From assembly GCA_947631855.1 (NCBI GenBank), contig CANRMX010000012.1:1-49523 (forward strand): a DNA stretch of 49,523 nucleotides, in the 5' to 3' direction. Position numbers and translations under genes: made by a program. Every line of letters starts with the position of its first letter. Positions within the stretch are counted from its first letter, which is position 1. The notes under the pieces were generated by a model that saw only the letters and a program-made list of their open reading frames with translations, did not search any database and had not been told where the DNA came from. This DNA comes from an uncultured Clostridia bacterium. Its GTDB lineage: Bacteria > Bacillota > Clostridia > Oscillospirales > Acutalibacteraceae. This document shows, one piece after another, positions 22,703-30,599 of the stretch.

Positions 22703-22897
22703 GCCCTCCCGCTGGCACCTCGCGGGACATATGCGGGACACATTTCGTAAGACGAAGCAAATCCGCCCGGAATGTTTCCTTTCCATCTCCCGCTGGCAAT
22801 AATGTCCATCCCAACATATCCAGGGCCGCCCACCCCTATAAATAGCAAGTTTAGATAAAATACTTCTCATTTTCAGGGCGCATTTGTGTACATTTTT

Positions 22898-22926
22898 TTG
22901 ACAATCCCGGGAATCCATGGTACGAT
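22898..22926 (+). promoter_or_regulatory. GH3 gene promoter
   Basis: TTGACA (22898-22903), 17-bp spacer, TACGAT (22921-22926). It leaves a leader of about 175 nt without a gene. Confidence 0.8.
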
Positions 22927-23107
22927 ATACCCACAAAAATGAGGGGCAGCGGTCGGAACCGAAGCAACTGCCGAGCTCGCCGGGGGCAAAATCATGCTGG
23001 CATCCAAGGACTTGCAATAGCGTCCCGGGGTGGCGGCGATCATCCGTGCGGCTTGCCGGGCGGCTTGGGAGATGCAGTTCGGCCGCACCATCCAAGGAGG
23101 AATCACA

Positions 23108-25774
23108 ATGCCAGACGAAACTTTGAAATTGCAGGACGAATTGCGCAAGAAAGCCGGGGGAATGTACCAATTCATCAGCAAGCCCGTGTACAACATCGAC
23201 GATATGGATAACGCCGCTTTCATGCTCGACCACGAGATGGAGGGCGTGTACGTGCTGGGCTGCGCGGCCGATGTGGATCCCGACCATCCCGGCAAGGTGT
23301 ATGTAGACGAAGTGGACGCCGGTGCGCCGGTGCTCAGTCACAGCCCATGGGGCGGGTGCAGTCTGGGCTTTAAGGTCCGGCGATTCATCCGCGAATACGG
23401 CAAAACCTACACGATCCGCTATGAGGGCGGCATGTCCGTGGAGGGTGAGCCCCTGCCGCCCTATACTTTCCAGCTGGAGAGCCTGCCCAAGGTGGAGATC
23501 GGTGCGGTCTACCCGGAGCACGACGAGCTGGTGCTCCAGTCCGCCCGGGAAGGTATGGTGCTGCTGAAAAACGACCACCACGCGCTGCCGCTGGGACAAG
23601 GGGCCGTCATCAATACCTTTGGCAAGGCGGCGGCCACTTTCCGGCTGGGCTGCGTAGGCGCGGGGAAGATCAACCCCCGCTACGGCATCCGCTTTGAGGA
23701 GGGCATCCGCAGATTTTCCTCCCTCCGGCTGAACGAGGAACTGTTTGAATTTTACCGCACCAGAGAGACCAACGAAGTCCCGGATGAGGCCCTGATGCAG
23801 GCCGCGAAAGCGAAATCCGACACCGCGGTCATTGTGCTGACCCGCGGCACAGGCGAATCCCGGGACAATTGCCCCGTACCCGGCGATTATTACCTCACCG
23901 ATGCAGAAAAGCACCTGCTGCAGGCGGTTTCCGCCGCCTTTGCTAAAACGGTGGCGGTGCTCAACGTGGGCTATCCCATCGAGATGGGCTGGGTAGAGGA
24001 ATACAACATCGATGCGGTGCTCTGGTGCGGATTGCCGGGCATGGCGGGCGGCAAGGCGCTGGCCGAGATCTTGGAAGGCACGGTCTCTCCCAGCGGCAAG
24101 CTGCCGGACACCTGGAGCCTGGATTATTACGACATTCCCGCCGCGCAGAATTTCTACATAGCGCCCGAAGGCGCGGACGTTTCGCAGTTCGGGAATACCT
24201 TCGTGACCACGGTGTACGAGGAAGATCTGTACGTGGGCTACCGCTTCTTTGACACCTTCGGCAAGAAAGCGGCGTTCCCCTTTGGCCACGGCCTCAGCTA
24301 CACGACCTTTGAGAAAACCGTGCTTTCTGCGACGGAGACCGGTTGCGCCGTTTCGCTGGAGATCGCCGTGAAGAACACCGGGGCTTGCAGCGGCAAGGAA
24401 GTGGTGCAGCTCTACGCCGCCCTCCCGGACGGCAAGCTGGAGCAGCCCGCCAAGCGGCTGGTGGCGTTCGCCAAGACAAGAGAACTGGCTCCCGGCGAAA
24501 CCCAGACCATCCACCTGGAAATTCCCGCCAAGCGGTTGGAATCCTACGACGAGGACACCGCCAGCTGGATCATCGAGCCGGGAAAGATCGGCGTGCTGCT
24601 GGGCGGCTCCGTGGCGGAGGCCCAAGAAGTCTTTGCCTTTGACGTGCCGGAGCTGGTGGTGCTGCAAAAGGTGGAGAATCGCGTGACGCCGCCCATCCCG
24701 ATCACCCGGCTCTCCAAAAAAGACCCGGCGGGAACGTACCCCACCGGCAAGGACAGCAAGGCGGGGCCGGCCGACGATCTGCCCTATCGCCAGAAGCGCA
24801 ATCAAATCCCGGAGAAGCGCCCGGTGATCGGGAAGAAGCCCGCCCAAACCGTCACCTTCCCCATGGTGGTGGAGGACGAATCCCTGTTGGATGCTTTCGT
24901 GCTGCAGCTCTCCGATTACGAGCTGGCCCGGCTGTCCGTGGGCGCGCGCACCGGCTGGGGCGTGGACGACAACGGCTTTGCGGGCACGCTGTACAACGAG
25001 GGCAAGGTCGCCCATCTCCAGATCCCCGACTACTTCATGGCGGACGGCAACAACGGGCTCAACATGCACGACGCCACCATCGGATTCCCGGTCAGCAATA
25101 CCATGGCGGCCACCTTCAACGAGGAACTGTGCTTTGAGGAGGGCAGGGCCATCGCCACCGAGGGCAGAGACTTGAACCTGCAGTGCATCCTGGCCCCCGC
25201 CATGAATCTGCACCGCAATCCCCTGTGCGGGCGGCATTCCGAGTATTTCAGCGAGGACCCCTACCTGGCCGGACGCATGGGCGGCCAGGAGAGCGCCGGA
25301 TTGGAGGCCGCGGGCGCCAGCTCGGTGATGAAGCACTTTATCGCCAACAATGCGGAGAATTACCGCAACCGCAACCACAGCATCATGACCGAGCGCTGTA
25401 TGCGGGAATTGTACCTGAAGGTTTTCGAGGTGGCCATGGAGGTCAATGTGCCCGACGCGATGATGACCGGGTACAATCCCACCAACGGCGCATGGTGCGC
25501 AGGCGACGAGGAACTGCTGGAGGGCATCCTCCGGGATGAGTGGGGCTATACCGGCTACGTGATGACGAACTGGGGCTCCTCCACCTGCTGCCCGCCCGCG
25601 CCCACCGCCCAAGGCGGCAACAGCTGGGTAGCTCCCGGCTGCATGGACGACAGCGAGCCGAATATGATCGTCGCGGCTCTGGCGAGCGGCGCCATCGACC
25701 GGGAGCGCATCCGCGCCAATGTGCGGGATATGTACGGCACCCTGGCCAGGCGTCTGCGGGCAGAGAAAAAGTAA
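23108..25774 (+). CDS. Domain-permuted GH3 glycosidase with Asn at the nucleophile position
   Basis: 888 residues, cytosolic. Domain order is permuted: the GH3 C-terminal alpha/beta sandwich comes first (ILKND-type LVLQSAREGMVLLKND at about 145), then a fibronectin-like domain (FPFGHGLSYTTF, ending near 510), then the TIM barrel (from about 595), as in Ruminococcus albus beta-glucosidase. Barrel motifs include DGNNGLNMHD, NLQCILAPAMNLHRNP, GRHSEYFSEDP, SVMKHFIANNAENYRN and MMTGYNPTNG. Where the nucleophile Asp is expected (MTDW), it has MTNW: Asn821 (AAC at 25568-25570). The other substrate-binding residues look intact. So it may be inactive, have changed chemistry, or bind glycans only. Start set by AAGGAGGAATCACA. 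Confidence 0.9.
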   Translation: MPDETLKLQDELRKKAGGMYQFISKPVYNIDDMDNAAFMLDHEMEGVYVLGCAADVDPDHPGKVYVDEVDAGAPVLSHSPWGGCSLGFKVRRFIREYGKTYTIRYEGGMSVEGEPLPPYTFQLESLPKVEIGAVYPEHDELVLQSAREGMVLLKNDHHALPLGQGAVINTFGKAAATFRLGCVGAGKINPRYGIRFEEGIRRFSSLRLNEELFEFYRTRETNEVPDEALMQAAKAKSDTAVIVLTRGTGESRDNCPVPGDYYLTDAEKHLLQAVSAAFAKTVAVLNVGYPIEMGWVEEYNIDAVLWCGLPGMAGGKALAEILEGTVSPSGKLPDTWSLDYYDIPAAQNFYIAPEGADVSQFGNTFVTTVYEEDLYVGYRFFDTFGKKAAFPFGHGLSYTTFEKTVLSATETGCAVSLEIAVKNTGACSGKEVVQLYAALPDGKLEQPAKRLVAFAKTRELAPGETQTIHLEIPAKRLESYDEDTASWIIEPGKIGVLLGGSVAEAQEVFAFDVPELVVLQKVENRVTPPIPITRLSKKDPAGTYPTGKDSKAGPADDLPYRQKRNQIPEKRPVIGKKPAQTVTFPMVVEDESLLDAFVLQLSDYELARLSVGARTGWGVDDNGFAGTLYNEGKVAHLQIPDYFMADGNNGLNMHDATIGFPVSNTMAATFNEELCFEEGRAIATEGRDLNLQCILAPAMNLHRNPLCGRHSEYFSEDPYLAGRMGGQESAGLEAAGASSVMKHFIANNAENYRNRNHSIMTERCMRELYLKVFEVAMEVNVPDAMMTGYNPTNGAWCAGDEELLEGILRDEWGYTGYVMTNWGSSTCCPPAPTAQGGNSWVAPGCMDDSEPNMIVAALASGAIDRERIRANVRDMYGTLARRLRAEKK

Positions 25775-25792
25775 CATTCAGAAAAGCAACGG

Positions 25793-25823
25793 GCGGAGCA
25801 GCCATGGGCTGCTCCGCTTTGTT
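25793..25823 (+). terminator. Terminator after GH3
   Basis: GCGGAGCAGCC (25793-25803), atg loop, GGCTGCTCCGC (25807-25817), then TTTGTTTT. Confidence 0.85.
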
Positions 25824-25878
25824 TTGGGCTTGGTCTGATGTTTAATATTCAGTTCTGTTCGGTTCGTCAAACGGAAGG

Positions 25879-26196
25879 TTAGAAAATGCCTTTGTTGTAT
25901 TTCTGTTGCACGGCTATCAGCAGCCCTATCCCGATGGCCAAGCCAACAAGCAGTACCGCGACCGCAGCCGCTTCGATTTCACGGGACGCAGCGAACAAGC
26001 CAATCACGCCACTCAGGAATTGAGATACCGGCAAAACGGATAACGCTTTTCCAAAGGCTTTTCCATACGCCGCTTGATCGGTGACCTTCGTTTGATGGTA
26101 CTCGTGGATCAAATTGGTCCTGCCCTTGTAAATCGCAATACTGCATGCCAGCAGCAACGCTGCAACCAAAAACATGATAACGGAATACGCCAACAT
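25879..26196 (-). CDS. DUF3784-like small membrane protein
   Basis: 105 residues: a first helix MLAYSVIMFLVAALLLACSI, a conserved cytosolic loop with IYKGRTNLIHEYHQTKV and AYGKAFGKAL, then two further helices. This matches the DUF3784 layout common in Clostridia, function unknown. The ATG at 26196 lies 8 nt after GGAGG; an upstream in-frame ATG has no ribosome site. Promoter TTGATT/TATAAT at 26309-26281. The leader contains an inverted repeat (GTCGAG...CTCGAC, 26252-26273). Confidence 0.75.
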   Translation of the reverse strand: MLAYSVIMFLVAALLLACSIAIYKGRTNLIHEYHQTKVTDQAAYGKAFGKALSVLPVSQFLSGVIGLFAASREIEAAAVAVLLVGLAIGIGLLIAVQQKYNKGIF

Positions 26197-26280
26197 CGGA
26201 AACACCTCCACAAGGATATACGCTGCGGCCACTTCGATCAACGGTCAGTTGGTCGAGCAGCCGCCCACTCGACAACTAAA

Positions 26281-26309
26281 ATTATACACCCGAATCGTGA
26301 AGAAATCAA
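26281..26309 (-). promoter_or_regulatory. Promoter of the DUF3784 gene
   Basis: Minus strand TTGATT (26309-26304), 17-bp spacer, TATAAT (26286-26281). Confidence 0.75.
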
Positions 26310-26409
26310 CCGCCAGCGGCAATTTCCTTGGGGAGAATATCCCTTCGATGATTCGCTGCCCTCATTCCTTTCTAGTATCCCCCACCTCCAAGGAACAGGC
26401 AAGGGCACG

Positions 26410-26467
26410 CACCCGGTGTGGAAGCAGAAAAAATCCGATTGACACCGGGTGGGCTTCGGGATATACT
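26410..26467 (+). promoter_or_regulatory. HdeD-like gene promoter with inverted repeat
   Basis: TTGACA (26439-26444), 17-bp spacer, TATACT (26462-26467). A perfect 10-bp inverted repeat, CACCCGGTGT (26410-26419) and ACACCGGGTG (26442-26451), has one arm covering the -35 and spacer, as an operator would. Confidence 0.7.
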
Positions 26468-26572
26468 TATCTTAATAAAACGATCGTATCATGAGAGCAA
26501 AATTCTCTATGATACATCTGGATCGTGCGGGAGCGAACGCCCGCTCGAATCAAATCAAAGGAGAGATGCGCC

Positions 26573-27124
26573 ATGAAATTCCTGAAACGCAACGCAAACG
26601 TGATCTTTATCTGCCTGTTGGAGGCGCTGATCGGGATCCTGCTGCTGTTCGATCCCATCGCCTTCACCTCCGCCATCATCATTGCCTGCGGCGTGGTCCT
26701 GCTGCTGACGGGGCTGGTCGCCACGCTGGATTATTTCCGCACGGACGCGGTGGAGGCCGCGCTGAAAAGGGGCCTGGCCAAGGGGTTGACCATGCTCCTG
26801 GCGGGCGGATTCTGCGTGCTCCAGCCCGGGTGGTTCCTGGCGGCTTTCCCGCTGCTCACCATCCTCTACGGGGTGATCATCCTGCTGGCGGGGCTGAGCA
26901 AAGTCCAATGGGCAGTGGACGCGCTGCGGCTGCACACCGGCCGCTGGATCCTGCCCGCTGTCAGCGCGGTGATCTCCATCGTCTGCGCCCTGGTGATTTT
27001 TTACAATCCCTTTGCGACCACGGTTGCCCTGTGGAAGTTCACCGGGATCACCCTCATCGTGGAAGCGGCGCTGGACGTGGTGGTGCTGTTCCTCGGCAGA
27101 GGCACGGCGGAATATGAAGGGTGA
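26573..27124 (+). CDS. DUF308/HdeD-family membrane protein
   Basis: 183 residues with six hydrophobic helices arranged as pairs: FICLLEALIGILLLFDPIAF, ACGVVLLLTGLVATLDYF, then a repeat of the same pattern ending in EAALDVVVLFLG. The LFDP and FYNPF turns after helices 1 and 5 are typical of the HdeD/DUF308 family, linked to acid or envelope stress. The start follows AAAGGAGAG. The stop overlaps a possible GTG start of the next gene, so the M20 gene is cotranscribed. Confidence 0.85.
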   Translation: MKFLKRNANVIFICLLEALIGILLLFDPIAFTSAIIIACGVVLLLTGLVATLDYFRTDAVEAALKRGLAKGLTMLLAGGFCVLQPGWFLAAFPLLTILYGVIILLAGLSKVQWAVDALRLHTGRWILPAVSAVISIVCALVIFYNPFATTVALWKFTGITLIVEAALDVVVLFLGRGTAEYEG

Positions 27125-27132
27125 GGGGCAGT

Positions 27133-28305
27133 ATGGATTACTTTGAACGGGCGCAGGCCTGCGTCCAGGAATTGCAGGAAAACCGCCGCTATTTCCACAC
27201 CCACGCCGAAGCCGGTCTGCATACGCCCAAGGCCAAGGCCTATGTGATGGAAAAGCTGCGGGAATATGGCCTTAAGCCCCGGGAATGCGGAGAGGGCGTC
27301 ACCGCCACGGTGGGCAAGGGCGGCAAGGTGCTCCTGCTGCGGGCAGACATGGATGCGCTGCCCATGGCGGAGGAGAGCGGCCTGCCCTTTGCCTGTCCCA
27401 CCGGCGAGCAGGCCCACACCTGCGGCCACGATTTCCACGCCGCCATGCTGCTCACCGCCGCCAAGCTGCTCAAGGAGGACGAAGCCTCCTTGCAGGGCAC
27501 GGTGAAATTCATGTTCCAGCCGGCGGAGGAAACCTTCGAGGGCAGCCGGAACATGATCGAGCACGGCATTCTGGACGACCCCAAGCCGGACGCCGCCCTG
27601 GCCTATCACGTCAGCCCCGGCAAGCTCCCCATCGGCACCTATCTGTACAACGATTCCGGCGCCATGATGTTCTCCGTCGATACCTTTACGATCCAGATCC
27701 AGGGCAAGGGCAGCCACGGGGCCTATCCCCATCTGTCCATCGATCCCATCAATATCGGCGCGCACATCTATCTGGCCCTGCAGGAATTGATCGCCCGGGA
27801 GAGCGACCCCAACGACGCGTGCCTGCTCACGGTGGGGCAATTCACCGCGGGCTCCGCGGCCAATATCATCCCGGACACCGCCGTGCTCAAGGGCTCCCTG
27901 CGCACCAATAAACAGGCGGCCCGGGAGAAGCTGGTGCGCCGCCTGCGGGAGGTTTCGGAAGCCACCGCCGCGGTCTATGGCGGCACCGCACAGGTGGAAT
28001 TCACCTGCAGCGTGCCCACGCTGGCGTGCGACAAGGCCCTGACCCAGGCGATCGTGGGCTATATGAACGAGCTGCCTATTCCCAACGCGGTGGGGTATTC
28101 CGGCATCTCCGCCAGCGCGTCGGAGGATTTTTCGCTGATCGCCCAGCGCATCCCCAGCACGTTTATGTATCTGTCCGCCGGCTTTGCGGACGCGCGCGGC
28201 GACTACCCCGCCCACAACCCCAAGGTGCAGTTCAACGAAGAAGTCCTGCCCATCGGCGCGGCCTATCTGGCCCACTGCGCCGCCCGCTGGCTGGCAGCGG
28301 GCTGA
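27133..28305 (+). CDS. M20D metallopeptidase / amidohydrolase
   Basis: A 390-residue cytosolic enzyme that hydrolyses N-acyl amino acids or small peptides. Visible are RRYFHTHAEAGLHT, RADMDALPMAEESGLPFAC, the metal site TCGHDFHAAML, FQPAEETFEGSRNMIEHG, the dimerisation domain with GKGSHGAYPHLSIDPI, and the late ligand region SASEDFSLIAQRIPS. The order matches the hippurate hydrolase / N-acyl-L-amino acid amidohydrolase group. It has a GAGGGGCAGT ribosome site. It is preceded without a gap by the HdeD-like gene. Confidence 0.92.
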   Translation: MDYFERAQACVQELQENRRYFHTHAEAGLHTPKAKAYVMEKLREYGLKPRECGEGVTATVGKGGKVLLLRADMDALPMAEESGLPFACPTGEQAHTCGHDFHAAMLLTAAKLLKEDEASLQGTVKFMFQPAEETFEGSRNMIEHGILDDPKPDAALAYHVSPGKLPIGTYLYNDSGAMMFSVDTFTIQIQGKGSHGAYPHLSIDPINIGAHIYLALQELIARESDPNDACLLTVGQFTAGSAANIIPDTAVLKGSLRTNKQAAREKLVRRLREVSEATAAVYGGTAQVEFTCSVPTLACDKALTQAIVGYMNELPIPNAVGYSGISASASEDFSLIAQRIPSTFMYLSAGFADARGDYPAHNPKVQFNEEVLPIGAAYLAHCAARWLAAG

Positions 28306-28849
28306 GCCCGCATGCACGACGCGGGCTCCGTTCGCTTCGCTCACTTGCCAAGCACAAGTGACAAGTTTTCCGTCGCGCCCGATAGCGCCATGAAGCCGTA
28401 GACACTTGGCGCTACCGAATTTAAGATAATTATGCCTCTCCATCTGGGGAGGCACGTTTTATGTCTTAAGCGAACTTGCGCACAAGCAAAGCCCACCCGC
28501 GCCCGCACACAGTAAATTCCGCGGCGCGCGTGGCCGCGCAGGCCAAGTCGCGGAAAAGTTGTCATCAAACCGCAAACAAGTGGTCGCGTCCGAAAGTTAG
28601 AACAGACAGCAGCCCACTCTTTCTCAGCAGGCGCTATCGGGCGCGAGCGAAAAAGCTACCTTCTTCGCTCGGCAAGTGAGCGAAGCGAACGAAGCCCGCG
28701 AATTAACCCGCGCCGCGAAAAGGGCGTGTAGGCACAGCGCATTTTGCGTCCCGCACGCAGTAAATTCCGCGCCCCGTCAAGTCGTTTCCAGCACCTACCA
28801 GCGTGCGTTTAGCACGCGCTCCGCGAAGTGGCCCGGCCGGTCACGCCGC
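28306..28849. repeat. Large mosaic repeat block between M20 and SBP genes
   Basis: About 540 bp with no gene. Two copies of the GTGAGCGAAGCGAACG(A/G)AGC module in opposite directions (28318-28350 and 28675-28700), CGGGCGCGA modules, and a weak TGCCTC...GAGGCA terminator at 28432-28453. The sequence is clearly degenerate, as if several repeats inserted into each other. Confidence 0.7.
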
Positions 28850-30223
28850 CTATTCCCCCAACATTTGGCGGATGCGCTGGTAGGTCTCGTGCACCAGCTG
28901 CTCCATATTGTCGGGGTCTGACAGGCAGTAATCCAGCAGGTACTCCACTTGCAAGTTGATGTCCCCGCAGAATTGAGCGCAGGTGATCTGCCGGCGAATG
29001 CGGGTGAACTCGTCAAAGTTTTCCTGATTAAAGCTCCATTTGAGCTCGTGATCCGCATTCCGATCGTGATCGTCCTTATGGGCTTCGCTGTAGGCGGCGG
29101 CGAAGTCCGGTGAAAGCGCGTCTTCAAAGACCAGCACATTGTCGGAGGCAAGCGAGGAATAGAAATCCAGTTCCAGCGCGGCCTGGGGGCTGAGGAAAGC
29201 ATCCAGCAGGGCGAACGCGTCTTTGGCACGCTTACTGTTGGCGTTGATAGCCGCATAGCACGTGATCCGCACCGCCACGCCGCCATCGTCGCTGTAGGGA
29301 GGCACCATGGTCAGCGGTTTGCTGATCACGCTGCCTTCGATGTGGTCACGATAGACATCATTGCTGTTGGTATTGGCGAAGTCCGTGCCGATCCGGGTGG
29401 TGAAATACTCCGGCAGTCCCCAGGCATTGACGGAAGCCTTTTGCTCGATCTCCACGATCTCCGTCATCCGCTGGAGCAATTCTTCCTCGGTGAAATTCAA
29501 CTGACGGGGAGAGGCGGCATAATCCGCCGCGGGGCCGAAGGTACAATCGGCAAAATTAAACCCATAATCCCTGCCCTCCGTTCCTTTGAACGCCTCGATG
29601 AGGGCATTGGGGACCTGCAAAAATCCGCTTTCGTCGGTCAGCACGTCCTGCCAGCTGTTCCCGGCGGGCGCCTCCGGCAGATCGTCTTTCTTAAAGCAGG
29701 CCACCGGCAGCCAGTAGGAGATGGGCAAAATGACCTGACCGTACTGCTCGCTGTGCCCCCCGGCCATCACTTCCGGCGTCAGGGCATCCCAATCCATGTA
29801 TTTTGCCTTTTTGATGAAATCGTCCAGCGGGTAGAACTGTCCCAAAGCCATATTCTTTTCCGGGGTAAGGAACAGCCTGTGCTCCCCCGCTGCAAAGATG
29901 ATGAACAGATCCGGCCCTTCTCCGGCCATGATCTCTGTCCGCAGCGAAGCGATACGGATATCGCGTTCAGAAGAATCCCCGGTTTCCAGAGAAGCATCTG
30001 GCAGGAATTCGATCTCGTAATCCTGTGGGACGTCCATTTTATTCATAAACTGCGTAAAGTCTCTTTTCCATGCATTTTCATTCTTTGAACTCACAGCGTC
30101 CACCAGAATACAGATCGGCTCATCGCTCTTGGCCTGGGTTTGGCAGCCGGAAAGCCCGCCGAAGGACATCAGCGCAAGGGCAAGGATGAGGATGACGGAC
30201 AGGACTCTTTTGATGCTCGACAT
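28850..30223 (-). CDS. Orphan extracellular solute-binding lipoprotein (paralogue 2 of 3)
   Basis: A 457-residue lipoprotein with lipobox LSGC (Cys27). Shares with paralogue 1 the blocks RTEIMAGEGPDLFIIF, LTPEKNMALGQFYPLDDFI, MDWDALTPEVMAGG, APAGNSWQDV and YAAINANSKRAKDAF, and the C-terminal helix ending in YQRIRQMLGE. The two are similar enough to be descendants of a recent duplication. No transporter genes are adjacent. It follows an AAAGGAGGCAGTCCT ribosome site; 30224-30503 upstream is AT-rich and otherwise empty. Ligand unknown. Confidence 0.8.
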   Translation of the reverse strand: MSSIKRVLSVILILALALMSFGGLSGCQTQAKSDEPICILVDAVSSKNENAWKRDFTQFMNKMDVPQDYEIEFLPDASLETGDSSERDIRIASLRTEIMAGEGPDLFIIFAAGEHRLFLTPEKNMALGQFYPLDDFIKKAKYMDWDALTPEVMAGGHSEQYGQVILPISYWLPVACFKKDDLPEAPAGNSWQDVLTDESGFLQVPNALIEAFKGTEGRDYGFNFADCTFGPAADYAASPRQLNFTEEELLQRMTEIVEIEQKASVNAWGLPEYFTTRIGTDFANTNSNDVYRDHIEGSVISKPLTMVPPYSDDGGVAVRITCYAAINANSKRAKDAFALLDAFLSPQAALELDFYSSLASDNVLVFEDALSPDFAAAYSEAHKDDHDRNADHELKWSFNQENFDEFTRIRRQITCAQFCGDINLQVEYLLDYCLSDPDNMEQLVHETYQRIRQMLGE

Positions 30224-30503
30224 AGGACTGCCTCCTTTATATGGATAAAATATGCGTATTTCCCCCCAACAAATTTCATGGAGAGGGAAAATACAACGGT
30301 TTTATCGGCCCGACAACCCGCTGGATGACAGGGCCTATTGCTTAAAATTCATTTTACCAGTCTGCCCAAATTCTGTCAACACTTTAATGAAGATTTTTTG
30401 GATTTTTTGAAAGCACTTTGTATGGATCAAACTTTATGCCTTTGCAGCGTGTGAACAGAGGCAGAGCGGTGGGGGATGCAAAATCACAAAAACACAAAGC
30501 CTC

Positions 30504-30532
30504 TTGTGGAGTGCCCGGAATTTTGGTATAAT
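30504..30532 (+). promoter_or_regulatory. pcrA promoter
   Basis: TTGTGG (30504-30509), 17-bp spacer, TATAAT (30527-30532). Confidence 0.75.
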
Positions 30533-30599
30533 AGAGCCGCAATATGCAGCGCGTGCCCCAGGAGACCCGCGCAGAAAAAGACGATCAACGGAGAAAAGC

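Noticed and set aside
22637-25777. 1046-codon minus-strand frame opposite the GH3 gene
   Set aside because: Same artefact of third-position GC; the composition is unnatural and it runs into the repeat at 22.65 kb.
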